The position numbers were made by a program, and so were the translations under genes. Below, one piece after another: positions 46,301 through 61,300 of a stretch of 64,000 nucleotides of DNA. The notes under the pieces were generated by a model. The model was not told the DNA's origin. It saw only the letters and a program-made list of their open reading frames with translations, and made no database searches. The first letter of the stretch is position 1. Each line of letters opens with the position of its first letter. The stretch comes from Bedellia somnulentella (lineage: Eukaryota; Arthropoda; Insecta; Lepidoptera; Bedelliidae). The DNA lies in the NCBI GenBank assembly GCA_963576735.1, contig OY755186.1:11147970-11211969 (forward strand), read 5' to 3'.

Positions 46301-49300
46301 TTTAGTGGAATGACAAAAATAATATTACAGTGGTATTTTAAAGATTTATTTGGTAAGATATACCTACATGGGGGGGGGTGCAGGGGGGCAGAGCCCCCCT
46401 GCTTGGGGGGGTCGGGGGGCGAAAGCCCCCTGCAGACAAAGAAAAATTAGGTCACACTTAGTTAGGTTAGGTTAGGTTAGATTATGTATAAAACGAGCGA
46501 GCGTAGCGCAGCGGAGCGAGCACCTAAATGCCTGATGCATGCTTATATGCCATACTTGCTTGCTTGCAGCTTGCTACATATAGAGGACGGGGGGCGGGGT
46601 ATACTACTTATTTTAGGGATTTGTTCAATTCAGGCATTTAGGTGCTCGCTCCGCTGCGCTACGCTCGCTCGTTTTATACATAATCTAACCTAACCTAACT
46701 AAATGTGACCTAATTTTTCATTGTCTGCAGGGGGCTTTCGCCCCCCGACCCCCCCAAGCAGGGGGGCTCTGCCCCCCTGCACCCCCCTGTGAAGGTATAT
46801 CTTATTTTTGTCATTCCACTGAACCAATTTAGGGATTTGTTCAATTCACTAGATTTGTTTAGGGAAAAGGTAAAATCGTGTTGTTATTTTAACATCCTCC
46901 GTGATTTGATCAACTCCCTTAGGGAATTGACCAAATCCCCATTTTTATCATATCCCTGCAACATATATATCATGAATTCATGACCCTCAATTTCTTAAGA
47001 GTTTGACAGTGATTGAGATCAATTCGTTTGAAAAATAAAACTAACCGCGCGTAGCTGGGGTGGTCTACTATTCTGTATATAATATTGTAGTTATTCCTAA
47101 TATACTGAAGCCTTCATGAAACTTAAGTATTATTAAGTCTACTAAGATATTTATTTATAAAAATAAGGATTACCTACCCTGAAACGGTAGAGGAAGTGAA
47201 TGCTGTAAGCCGAGATAGAAAAACAGCATCTTTTGTATCGATGTTTCCAACTAAATGTTAGCTTCAAAGTATCTCAATAAATTCCCTTAGCGCTGCTATA
47301 TAAAACGATATCGAAACTTGATTAATATACTGCCAGAATGTGTCGCTCATCGTCACAGGAAGGAAACGCTGAGTAAACAAACATGGCGGGTCGTCTAGCC
47401 ATGTGCGCGACTCGGCCTTTCATCACGCCGCCTCAAATTGGATTACGGAGGAAGTCAATGATTGCGAAATTTGTCAAGGGTAAGGATAGTTCGAATAGTT
47501 TGAAACAGTGATAAAAAGGGTTATTTCTAACAATCATAGTGTTATTTTTTATATAATCTCAAAGCGTGGAACGTAACGCTATACTAAAAGTACTCCGTGG
47601 TAAAGAGTACTTAAGAGTGGTAATAAAAAATTACATTATCACATTTTAACAGTTCAACTATCCCTGTCTATGAAAATACTCGTTTGAAATCTCGAAGTGC
47701 TACAGCTAACCAGCAGCATACAAAAAGACGACGAACCAAACTGTAACTTTCCAAGTAGCAACATAGAAACGCAAGGAGTGCGAAACATTTTCTATTTCTA
47801 CCCGCGTTCCCGGAGCCGCCGCTGGTACTCGATTCCGCGAACCACATCAGGAACTGATACAATATAGGATGACGTGCACAATGCGTCTTGCTAATTGCAT
47901 CTGATTCGGTTGTCGTATAAATAATTAGTGTAATTCTCACATAGCGGACACCGGATTAAATTGATTGAGACGGTTCGTCGCGGTACTCGGGGAATTATTA
48001 GAATGACTGCGAGATGTACATTGATACGAATAGGGCGGTATAAGCTATATTTATGTTAAGGGTTCAATGGTTCAGTAGAAACGGAATTTAGTGTAAAAAA
48101 GACTTACTGAAATTTGATCCAAACGTAAATTAATTATATTAAATCAGTTATGTTTCGAAAACAATCGGTTCAGAATTGTATATCTTTAAATTACAAACAA
48201 TTAATTCTAATTGAGATATAGTGAACAAAAATTCTTGAATTTGTTCCTGGACAGATTATGGTTCGCAATTATATCAAGCTAAACTTTATACAGTCTATGA
48301 TCTACTATCATATAACTTTAAAAAAATCTAATAACATATTGATGCTGATGAATATCTAAATTTTATCGATTTCTGTAAAATTCACATAAGTTTCTTCGCC
48401 AAGTCGATATTTAAATCAAAATCAATAAACCAGCGCAAACGATATAAAACTATTATGCATCCCGGTCTAACAATACACTGAAAACCGAGGGTCGTTGGTC
48501 CCGCATTCGATTCCTAGAACGGCCGGAGTACAGAAATAGTGCAATGTTGCATGATGCCGCGATGACTCACTAGGGTGCCACACGCTCCCACTGACTATTT
48601 TCAACACTTGCAACTACATAACATTTGTATTTTCTTTTGTCGAATATACTAATAGAATACGAGATTAATTTACAGTCGATGGTAACGGAGGTTCCTTTCA
48701 GTATAATTGCGTCAAAGCAAGAAGTTATATGATCATGGAAGGAATCAAGGAAATATATCCAATGTTTTAGTTTTATCTAACCTATCCAAAATATGTTTAG
48801 GCCTTCGGTTGTGCGTCTTGTTTTGATGTTTTCTTGCTATTTTAGATGAATTAAGAAAAAAAACCAGTTTGTATGCAACGTGTTTTTTTATGATCTTTTT
48901 ACACAATTTATGGATAAAGGGAAAGGCAACAATATTGTAAATTTTACACATAATCCCAACGTGTACACGTCGAAAAATTTAAAAAATTGTATTCCTATTT
49001 GTATGTTTTAATTTGTTAATAATGTTTCTTAATTTCAACAAATTACTTAATGTATTGAAAATGACATATACTCACTCACGCCATTATTTAAAACTCAGAA
49101 AAATTGTCTACGTGCATTGAACATTATTTCATTCCCGTTCGTGACGTATATGGGTACTCAAGGCACAAGTTTCTTATTGTTTAGTTGTATTGAATATAAT
49201 CAGGCGATCTAATCAGAAGTCCAGACCTAATATGCATTCAACATTTTTCCGTATTCCTAATGCTTAAAGTGCAAGGCAACCGTGGTGGCTCAGTGGGAAG

Positions 49301-52300
49301 AATACCGCTTATCGTGCAGACGATGAGGGTTCACATCCCGGGCCTACACCAATTTGTCTTTTCTAAAGACATATGTGTAGTTAAATTATCATGGTGGTTA
49401 ACTGTGTGAGGGAAAACATCGTGAGGAAACCCACATGGCTGAGTTGTACTTGTTCGTACAAAACGGCGATAGGCCTGCCCCTATCACGTGAGTACTCTGA
49501 TCAAGCAAAACAGGGTAGTCTGAACACCAGGTCAAAATGTCACGTGATGTTCAGAAGTATTAGTACCTCTCCCAACCCCTTCGGAGATATATGGCATGAA
49601 CGTTTGAGTTTGAGTAAAAGTAACTTGAATTCAGAAGCTCTACATTCCACTTCATAGGTTTATCGTTTTGATAACCGTCCCAGCAGGATATGATGTGAGT
49701 CGAAGGGCTGGGTCGTTGGTACAAGACAAACACGAAGTACATTTGTCAATGTCCTGTCGTTTGCCAGATCATCTATTTTTATAACATTGGTCATGCGTTG
49801 CAACCGCTGCACTCCGCCATATGCCAATGATACTATGTTTATCAGAGGAGATTTGCACGCATTGCATTTTAATTTGTCATCCACAAATCAATCCAACTAT
49901 TTCGTTTGTACTAGGCGGGCGATGCGGGTTGGCTTGTTTGGCAGACAGTAAAATAGTTTGGAATGAGTATCAGTTTTATATTATTTTATTTCAACAGCAA
50001 TGAAAACACGTAAAAATCTTTAATATTTGCAACATACTAGCTTGGTTTGTTTCCAGAATTTACTAGCTAATATGGAACTTTCTAGCTTATTGAGAGTAGT
50101 ATGTATGGCTTCGATGCAATAATGAGATGTTCAAACCCTGAGTGGATCAATTTTTTTCTTTTTGTTATATGAGTAGAGTATATATTTACACATACATACA
50201 TACATATACTCAGGGCTATAATTCCCTAGAAGGGGTAGCCAGAACTAAGGAATTATAAATTCTACAGCCACTTTGGAAGTTGAGTGGGGAAAAGATGGTA
50301 AAATAAAGGTTTTTGGTGATGGGTCTCCAACCGCATCGCCCAAAAATGCAATAAAATGCCCCAATACCCTTAGTCGCCTCTTACGACACCCGTGGGTAGA
50401 AAGGGGTAGTGACATTCTAAGCCGGCACTACACGGCAGTTTTTTCTTTCTTTTTTAATTAACCAACAATAACTCGCCAATCTCAGGTCATGATTCCTGTC
50501 ACTCAATTCCTATGAAATAAATGCACCTAATCATTGTTTATTTACATAAATTATGTATTGATACAAGGCCAATAATGTTAATAATATGATGTAGTAAAAA
50601 CGTATACCAAATATCCACCTTGACTATAGATAGATGAAACCCGTTATTTATCGACTTCAGCAAGCACAATATCCATGTCTTTATCGGTTACTGCTCGAAT
50701 AATGCCTACCACATACTTCCGATGAGGATTAGAGGCAACCTTTTCATCAAACTAACGCTATATTTTATAATATAGTGAGATTCAAGTCTAGTCTAGTTTG
50801 CCGTGTAGTGCCGGCTTAGAATGTCGCTACCCCTTTCTACCTACGGGTGTCGGAAGGCCTATTGGGGCTTTTTATTGGATTTTGGGCGATGCGGTTGGAG
50901 ACCCATCACCAAAAACCTTTATTTTACCATCTTTTCCCCACTCAACTTCCTAAGTGGCTGAGGAATTTATAATTCCTTAGCTCTGGCTACCCCTTCTAGG
51001 GAAATATAGCCGTCAGTATATGTATGTATGTATTCAAACCTAGTCTTAAGAGAGAGTGAATTTTATGAGCCGTCAGTCCCTCTTGGGGACTCTCCCTCCC
51101 TCTTTACGCTTTATGAGCGGGTGCAGAAACTTGTTGAAACACTTGGCTCTTTTGTTGAACATTGTGTGAGGATGCTGTTTAACATGGTTTTTAAGGACGG
51201 CATTATTATTTATAAAAATGGACTAGATCACCCCGCTTTATGATAGATTAGAATACGTCGGCGTACTTCTTCACTAATGTGAGCATAAATCCTAATGTTT
51301 CTTTTTTGAAACTTTCTTTCAAAAAAGATACATCTTAAATTCGGATTTGCCGCACAAATTTTTCGCGTACCGTAATCATTACGTTTTCTTAATTTTGCGA
51401 CCGATGTGATCTTCGATGAATCCAACGAAAGTTCCGTAGAAGGGGTTTTCTTCATTTACATGTAGTAAATGAAATATTAAATATTGTGACAATAATTTTC
51501 ATTTACCGTCGTATGACAATATAAACTATTTATTTTATATTTAATTTATTTCTATCACTTTCCAAAGGGTTGTCCATATTTTAGCAAATGAAAAAGATTT
51601 TTACAAAGAGTTTTAAATTTAAAAACATTAATGTATGATGCTGAGTATTGTTGGCTCATAATAACACTACCCCATTTCTTCAAATGGTAAGAGTTTCTTC
51701 AAACAAAAGAGGTATTGGGACTTTTTAAGTGATTTTTGGGCGATGCTGTTGGAGACCCATCACCAAAAACATTTATTTTACCTTTTTTTTCCCACTTAAC
51801 TTCCAAAAATAGAAGTGGAAATTCTAGAAAAAATAGGAAAAAATCTAGAAATAATTTATATGGCATAACAACGTTTGCCGGTTCAGTTAGTATATTTATA
51901 TGTAACAATGTCGCTTCTCGTCCTCTCTCTGATAAACACATCTATTTACAAACAACTATAAGAAAATTTAATGCCGGCATGAAAAAGGATGATTTTTACT
52001 GAAAACACGTTACACGTGGAAAATATTATAACCAACACGTGTATTTAAATAAGAAATCGGTTCCGACTAAAAACGTTTGCCAACAAAATGGGTTCACAGT
52101 TATCCCGGTTTTCATTTCCTAACCATCAGTTTATTTGGAAAAAAATACATATCGTTAAACTAAAATATAAAATAGTTATTGCAGAATTAAAAGTGACTAT
52201 CTGTATCTATGAAGGAAGATAAAAGAAGCATGCAACTTACCAAGTAATACTTTGTCAAAACCGGACATATTCTTCACATCGGAATACTCGTTCTCATCAA

Positions 52301-55300
52301 AGTTCACGTCCGTCAATTCCCAAGCATTCTGTGAAGCAAAAAATTAATTATTTATTTGTTAATTTTGTTTGAGTGTATTTCAGACTAGGTTGAGCAAGAA
52401 GTTTCTTTTGAACTTAATACAAACCAAGTAAAAAATATACAATTAGGTTATGTCTTAGTTTTCGATCCTAATTTCGACTAAAGATATGCCGTGTAGTGCC
52501 GGCTTAGAATGTCCCTACCCCTTTCTACCCACGGGTGTCGTACGAGGCGACTAATGGTATGGGGCTTTTATTAAGTGATCTTGGGCGATGTGTTTGGAGA
52601 CCCATCACCAGCGATACTTTATTTCTACCATTTTCTCCCCTATCAACTTCCAAATGTGGCTGAAGAGTTTCTAGCTATGAGTATGTATGTGTTGTAGCAA
52701 TTATCAACATAAATTAATTTTTTTGTAAAACTTAACAGTTGATAAAACTACAATAGAACTACTGAACATAGAAAAGAAAACGACATCCGGGTATACGCTC
52801 TGCTAAATGAGCTATGGTGCCAAGTAAGCAATGATTCGAAATTTGTCTTTTCTAACACCTTACTGGTGTCAGCATCCTCTACCTCCAAATTTTTACAAAT
52901 TTGGAAAGCCACTTGTCTATCTTTGCAGACAGAATGCAAGTGTTGAGAACGCCTAAGTATCACATAATTAGACTTCAAATCGATTTTTTCTTTCCTTAAT
53001 TGATTAGTAAATAATCCCCCACACGAGATTTTCATGCACAAACAAGTTTAGTCTAGTTATATAAAAAGAAAAAAAAAACGAATTGGGCATCGTTTGGAAG
53101 TTTGATGCTTTGATACCGCAATGTAGGATCTGAATAAGCGTGGGAGACGCCATTGTGTGAAATGTGAGTCCGCTAATCTTTAATAACTTATTTAATGATA
53201 AAAAAGTGAGTGCGCGGTATCTGTTAAAAAAACTTTGCTAGAAACTTACCGGATCAACCTCGATTTGCAATGGCTGCTGAAACTTTGGTTCAATATGTGC
53301 TCCAACTGGCGTGTTTCCGTTCTGAAACACCAATCTCGACCCAACCGGACTATTCACAGCACTTAGCCTATTACAATCATTTGAATTCACATCCTCTCTG
53401 CTTTCTGTCAATGTAGAATTTGTTACACTATGGACTGAAGGACTCTTATTATCATTATTTCGATTCCAGAAATAATCCATGTCTATGTGTCTAGGATTCA
53501 TATTACCGACATTGTAATTGACTATTGGAGATAACCGTTGAGGGGACGAAGTATCACTGAAAACATGGGGGCTCTGAATCCTCAACGAATCTTGAAGACT
53601 TCTTTCACTAACTTGATTATAATTCACAGCAGGAACGGGTGAACTGGGTATTTTATTAATTACAGGTGTTCTCGATTCCTCTTCTGGTTTCCTAAACTGT
53701 TTTGGTATATTAATTTGTCCTATTCTACTTGATTCTTCATCTCTTGTGAGTGTACCACTCTTTGGTTTAGTTTCGGCTGCTATCAGGTTTTGTAGTTTAC
53801 TGACTTGGGCTTCTACAAAACTGAGTGGTCTTCGTGGAGTTTCCGATTTATGAATATTTCTTAATTGTGGAGCACTCATACTGCTTTCATTTGTGTTTTC
53901 AGGTGTTTGCTCGTAGAGTGTTTGAGACATATCTGTGTCGATTTCGTTGCTTTCCCTGGTGTCGTACGTGTAATCGTCTTCCATGCTGTCGCTGTCATCT
54001 ATTTCACAGTTGTCATAGCTGATTGGTTCATCTGCTCCAGGAAACATTTCACAAAGTGCAGTCATTATCTCCACAACCTGAAAATATACAATTGTCACTG
54101 TAAAACTATAACTACTATTTGGGTAAGAAAAGCTCTGTCTTGCGCCAATACTCTCTGTTGGTTTCGTAAAAGACACAATAAACCGGTTTCTTTACTTATA
54201 GTAATTTTGTTTGTTGTTTTGAGCTGTAGCTCGCATTTAGTCTACTTGCGTTGACAAAACGATAATTTCACCCCTGAGGGTCTACTCTTCTCGCCGAGAA
54301 CCGTTATTAGCATACATATCTCTTCTACGCATATAAACATTTATTTCTATCTCACTCGCACGCGACGAATATTCGGTTTTTGTTATTTTGAAATGTATAG
54401 AATTACCATTGACGATTTCTAGTCTATGAAACCAACGACAACTACGGAGGTATTGTTGGATTCGTCGAATATCACCATGTATTCTCATATATTGCTTACT
54501 ATCTCTAATGAATATACATTTTTTCGCACCTAAACGAATTGAGAGTTTGGATTCATTACTCTTTTCATGGAATCAACGTTATATCTGTGGTATTATCGCC
54601 TTGTATTTGATAAATATGCATGAACCCTAAATAACATAATTCTTAACTAATTTAGGATATTAAACGAATACATCAGTCATCAACCTAACTGTACACGTGA
54701 TGTTACGTATATATAATGAGCTAAACATACTTGAAATAACTTACTTTAGCCATACTGGGTCGCTCAGCAGGTATTTTATGCCAGCATTGAGTCATTAGTT
54801 GTTCAATAGGCTCTGGGCAACCTTCTATTAGAGGAGGCCGTTGTCCTGTAATGAGAAAATATGAATGTGAGTGCTTGAAAAGTAGGAACATTGTGCAGAC
54901 AGTGGAATTTATTTAACAAATAACGTACATTAAATCGATAAAATATGCATTAAATACACTTAATATATTTTTAATTTAATACAAACACATAATATTCGCC
55001 TTGATTTATTGTAAAACTTTTGTCAAAGTTTCTGTGATCAAGTCGAAATGGCAATAGATTATTAATGTTTGTCTTTGATAAATATTATTGGTCTAAAGCA
55101 AGGAAACTCAATTATACTCTCATAAAAATCACTGCAACTCTGATTTAAACCACAAAAATGGAGGAGATTTTAAATTCTAAATCGCCCGGTCTATTTATAA
55201 GATGAGCAGGCTGATGAGCGATACGGGGTAAAGGGGATGGAATCGCCGTAGGCATCTAAAGGAAATAACGCTGGCGATCCGACCTATAAATGTTTCGCTG

Positions 55301-58300
55301 CTTACTACATTTAACAACGATATCTCAATAACTACTCATCCGATTGATACAGTGTAAAGGGCAAATTTAATCTAAATTAAATGCCTTAGCTTTTTAATGT
55401 ATCTAAAGGGTATTTTAACAAGAACTTTGTTTATTAAAACAAACATTTTTGATGAAGATGATTCGATTATTTAATATCGTTACGTGTAACAAGAAAAGGG
55501 AAGTTTGGCAATCATGAATGCAAATATCAACCACGACCACGCTGGCAGTAGTCAATTCTTTCATCAAAATTTTTGATCACTTTTTGCCAAAATTTCAGGT
55601 TTATTTCGGCTATCACATCACGGATCTTGAGTTTTAAGGCTGCAATCGATTCGATTGGCTCCGTATAGTTTAAGGCTGCAATCGATTCGATTGGCTCCGT
55701 ATAGACTCTATCCTTAAGATAACCCGACAAAAATATCCGGTATTGTTAAAGCGCACGATCTAGCTGGCCATATATCACAGTCTTTATCACTTAAAATATG
55801 CTAAATATATTTCTCTATTAAAATAATTTTAATAACAAGACTTGCACAAACACATAACTTAACAGGAACATTTATTTCCATACAAGTATAATATATACGA
55901 GGGGCATGCCAATAGAAGTGAGATACTCTTTTTTACATTTAATTGACACTGGCAAGCTATACACCATCTTATAGGCTGGTTTTTTTATTGACATATTTGA
56001 ATATAGAACACACTTCTTTTATTTGTTTTTTATTTGAATGAGCATCATTTTTCCGAGAATCTGGCGGGAATTCACTTGCAACAATGGAGCTCAGTTGACG
56101 TGATTTCACGCTATGATTTATTATGACTTTAAAAAAGGTTTAAAGCCTCAAGAATGTTTTGAACGTTTGGCTTCTACTTTTGGTGAGTCTGCTTGTTCCC
56201 GAGCAACACTATTCAATTGGTTTGCTGAATTTAAAAGAGGACGGGGATGTCTCGAAGATGAAGCGAAGACAGGACGGCCGCCAACCGCGGTCACGCAAGA
56301 AAACGTTTGTGCAGTCGCAAAACTTATTCGCGAAAACCGACGAATTACATATGTAGAGCGAGCGAGAACTAGGAATTGGATCAGCAGCAATGCAAACCAT
56401 AATTCACGACCACCTTTCTCTCCGTAAACGTTGTTCGAGATGGGTGCCGCACAAACTTAACGATGAGCAGAAAGACCGTCGGGTGGATTGGTGCCTATTC
56501 ATGATAGATAAATTCAACGGAGGCGAGAAAAAAAACGTATATGATATACTGACTGGTGACGAAACATGGCTATATAACTATGATCCCGAATCAAAGCGAC
56601 AGTCGTCTGTATGGTGCTTTGAAGACGAGCCAACACCAACAAAATGTCGCCGTGCGCGAAGCACACAGAAACAAATGGTCGCCTCGTTTTTCTGCAAAAC
56701 GGGTCACAATCAAATGCTACTGTTGTGCTAGAGAATGAAAGAACGGTGAACTCCGAATGGTATGTGACAGTTTGTGCTCCAACAGTAATATCAGCTTGGT
56801 GTGACAAGCGACCGAAGTCAGGAATCCGGCACCTTCTCTGGCACCACGACAATGCGGCGCCGCACACGTCTGCCAGAACACTAGACTTTTTCAACTCGAA
56901 AAATGTATCAATTCTCTCTCACCCGCCATATTCCCCTGACCTAGCGCCTTGTGATTTTTACTTGTTTCCAAAAATCAAAGATAAACTAAAAGGGAAGAGG
57001 TTTGAAAGCAAAGAAGATGCGCTGGTTGCCTATAATTTCGAGATTTCTGAGGTATCTAAAGAAGAGTGGTCACAGGTATTTTCCAATTGGTTCAGACGTA
57101 TGGAAAAGTGTATACGTGCTCAGGGTGAATACTTTGAAAAGATCGATACTTGTAATAAAGAATATATTTTATAATTTTTGAATATCTAGTTTCTTTTGGC
57201 ATGCCCCTCGTATGCTGTGTAGTGTCGGCTTAGAATAGCACTACCTCAATTCTTCCGGTGGGTGTACGTAAGAGGCGACTAACGGTATTGGGACTTTTAA
57301 GGGATTTTTGGGCGATGCGGTTGGAGACCCATCACCAACAATCTTTATTTCACCATCTTGTCGCCAATTAACTTCCCAAAAGTGGCTGAGGAATTTCTAA
57401 TTCCTTAGCTCTGGCTACCCCTTCTAGGGATTTATAGCCGTGAGTATATGTATTTATGTATGTATGTACAAGTATAATCTTGATAAATTTATTACACACT
57501 AGCTTATTGCCCGCGACTACATTTTTTGCATCCGGTTTACATCCAAAATACGAAAACACTATCTTAACTTCTATTAATGGCGTTGTAATAGATATAAAGA
57601 ACATTGAGGCTTTTTAAGTGATTATTGGCGATGCAGTTGGAGACCCATTTGACTACCTTTTACCCATTCAACTTCCAAAAAAGGATAAAGAATTAATACC
57701 TCTGAAGGTGTGGCTACCCTTTTTTGGGATTTATAGCCGTTAGTATCATGAATGATTGAAAGATGAATTTCGTATATTTCTTTTTGTAGTGGTTATATCA
57801 GTCAATCGCATCAAGTTTCAAATTTCTAGATACAGAAATGTCAAAATTCTGTATACTATATTTCAATCCCTTAGGGGGCGAGTTCCAAAAAACCTTTTTA
57901 ATTGTTCATAAGAATCATGAAACAAATCATTTTAAGAACTGCCGTTGCTGCCCTCTACACTGACCGTTGGTGATGTGTGAGACATTGCAGCCAATCAGTA
58001 GTAGTAAGTTAAAATTGAGATATGTGCAATTATTTACAAACTATACATTCTGAGGTTTAAACAGAATATTAATTTATGCGTAAGTATAGCATAATGTATC
58101 TATGGGAATATTAGTTTCAAAATACTTAAAAAAATAAAAGTTATAAACATATTCTCAGACCCTACCAAATAAATACGCAAAATTCATACAATATACTTTC
58201 AATTATCTTTGTTCATACATATTCGCATAGTTGAATCTGAAAAAGAAGGAATAGTGCTTCCTATTATTCTAAGCTAAAGCAAAAAAAAATCGCAAAAAGA

Positions 58301-61300
58301 TTTTGATCCCCGAGATTCGAACCTGGGTCTTCCATTCGATTAGTTTTAACCACACGGTATACCGTATTTTTCATAAGCTATATATTTAATAGATATACTA
58401 TTGATAAACAATTAAACGGACATTTATTTTGATCAAAATGGATGAAACCCTTATTTTTTCCAAAAAGCTATTAATGAAGAGTCTGATAAAGTCGTTCGAT
58501 TAAAAAAGGAATCGTGTAAATATAGCCATCTAAAAGTTATGTTTTTTTGATGCTCCTGTGGGAACTCTTGGGAAATCCCGGATTTGATATCCACAAAGAA
58601 AATGATATCCTATATGTTGACCAGGTGTAAAAGCTACATTCATACCAAATTTAATCAAGATCCGTCTGGTAGAATTAACGTGATGACCGGACATACAGAC
58701 AGACAGACAAAAAGTCATTTTTTTAAAAAAACGCAAATTTGGCTTCAGTCAGTATCGAAAATTAAACATATTCCACCGGTTTTTATTTTTTTTTCTTCAA
58801 TGTACAGTTTTGACGTCGGTACAGTCTTATTATAGTATAGATAGAAGATATGACTTAAGAAATGACACATTGGTTAGACAGGATTCACACTCAGGATTAG
58901 AACTTACGTCTTTGGCATGAGAAGCGGTGTCGTTCCCACTGAGCTATCAAGACGTTAAATCCACATACATACAAAAACATGCCCCTTCTTAAGCGTATAA
59001 GAAATATGTTACCTGTGTGTACCGCCCACATTATTCTAAATGCTGAACCTCCTTCTTCAAATGGTTTCCGCCGTGTAAGCACCTCCCATAAAATAATACC
59101 CCATGAAAATACATCACACTTCTCTGTATACGATGAGCCCTCAAATACCTGAAATAAAAAACAAACAAATTTATAGAAAAACATGGTAAATATAATGATT
59201 ATATTAGACTAATTGACCTGTACATCTTCGTTTGCGTAACATAAGTCCTCTAGCAAATATCTAGTATGAATGTATGTTATATTTGATAATTTTCCAAGAA
59301 TTATAAGTATAATGTGTATATGCTACTGTTATTACCATCCTAATTACACCAAAAACCTTCTACATTTCAGGAATTGAATACAAATCAACATTTAAAATTG
59401 TATTATAAACTGATATAATATAACTATAACTAAGTCCAGATTTGAAAAAATTACATACAATCAAACCTAACTTTTTTCCCTTGGGAGTATGAATTCCTGA
59501 AATACCTTATAAAATATTCATTGATCTAAAACAAATGTTTGTACCAAATTTCAACTTTCCAGGTACAGAACTAACAAAAGCTGCTGTAAAGCTGTGTAAT
59601 GTCAGCTTAGAATAGCACTACCCCATTTCTTCCGGTGGGTGTAGGTAAGAGGCGACTAACGGTATTGGGGCTTTAAGAGATTTTTGGGCGATGCCGTTGG
59701 AGACCCATCACCAACAACCTTTATTTCACCATCTTTTCCCCACGTAACTTCCAAAAGTGACTGAGCAATTTCTTTTTCCTTAGCTCTGGCTACCCCTTCT
59801 AGGGATTTATAGCCGTGAGTATATGTATGTATGTTTCCTAAAAACTATCAGGTAAGATGTGAATTCGCATGCTGTTCGACGGATTTCCCTCAACTTACAA
59901 GTTTTTTGGGAAACTTATAAGTCACCAAGTATGACGATTTTCCTGCGACATATAATTATAATAATATATTATAATAGAAGGTAAGTCATTGTATCAACTA
60001 TTGATGTGCAATAAAGCTGCCGCATGTTAATTAAAACTTCTATGATTTGTCTGCTGCTAATACCATAAAAAATCGATAGTAATTTTGCTATTAATGGTTT
60101 CAAAAGGTCAAAATTAAATAAGGTATTCTGCTCTTATTGAAATTATAACATAGTCAAAAAAAAATCATGAATAAATGCTTAAAAATAATACATATATTTA
60201 CCTCAGGAGCCATCCATGCAGCACTGCCTTTATTATTAGTCATGTATGTGGCTTTGTCAGCAGCAGTGCCAAAATCACAAATTTTAAGTCTCTGTCCATT
60301 TCCCACTAATAGTAAATTAGGAGGCTTTAAATCTCTGTGTATTAATGGTTTAGGTTTCATTGCGTGTAAATAGGCAACACCCTGGAATAAATAAAAGAAA
60401 GGTTGTATTATTATTACAAGCATCTTTTACTTTATAAAAGAAACTAATTTCTTAGATGTATTACCACACAAGAGCTTTATTATGTTTTTATAGTCACAAA
60501 GTAAAAATGTTGGATTTGGATACAATTTCAAAACTGTTCCATAAAGTTTAATAAAACTTTATAACTTGGCAGTTGAAGTAAAACAAAAAAGGTTGATATC
60601 TTTTTGGGGAAAATCTTACAAATAATACATTGTAAGTTTCTAAAAATGACTTTTTAATTATGTCAATATGTCTTTTCTAATGTCATATGTGTATATAATT
60701 TATGATGGTTGCTAGCAGAGAGGGAAAACGTTGGGAGTAAACTCACATGGCTGTATATACTTAGTGAGGTGACAGTGTGTTCATACAAAACGGTGATAAG
60801 CTCAGACATGGTCAGCCGTGACCACCATCACAGGAGTATACTGTCCAAGCAGAATGTAGGTACTCTGAACAGGTGACAATGTAACATGAGGTTTAGAAGT
60901 ATTAGTACTCTTTGCAGGGGTACAAATAATTATTGGGTTAGGGATATATGGTGTAAATGTTTACACTAACTATAATAAGATAAACTAGGGAATAGATAAA
61001 TAAGAAAGGCTGATATTAGTAAAAAAAATAAGTAGTCTTGAAATAATTTCCATCTCAAATTGTTTGAAGAGATTTTGAAATATATATAACTAGCTGACCC
61101 GACAGACTTCGTACAGTAAATTTACAAAATTTAGGCGTTTTTTTCCGTTGTTAGTCAAATTTTTCCGGGATAAAAAGTATTGTATTTGATAATTGGGGTC
61201 ATTATCTAGCATTCTGCTGAATTTAATTCATTTATATTCTGTAATTGAGAAGCCTTTTCACCTAAACATCTAAACTTTCACATTTATAATATTAATAGGA

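Noticed and set aside
46039..46983. Two similar reading frames ([15 protein letters not shown]) in opposite orientation
   Set aside because: They are the two arms of one palindrome; the shared peptide is a consequence of the inverted repeat, not independent evidence of coding.
53825..54254. + strand frames of 65 and 129 codons
   Set aside because: Antisense to Tak1 exon 6.
56148..56894. - strand frames of 80 and 126 codons
   Set aside because: Antisense to the mariner transposase.
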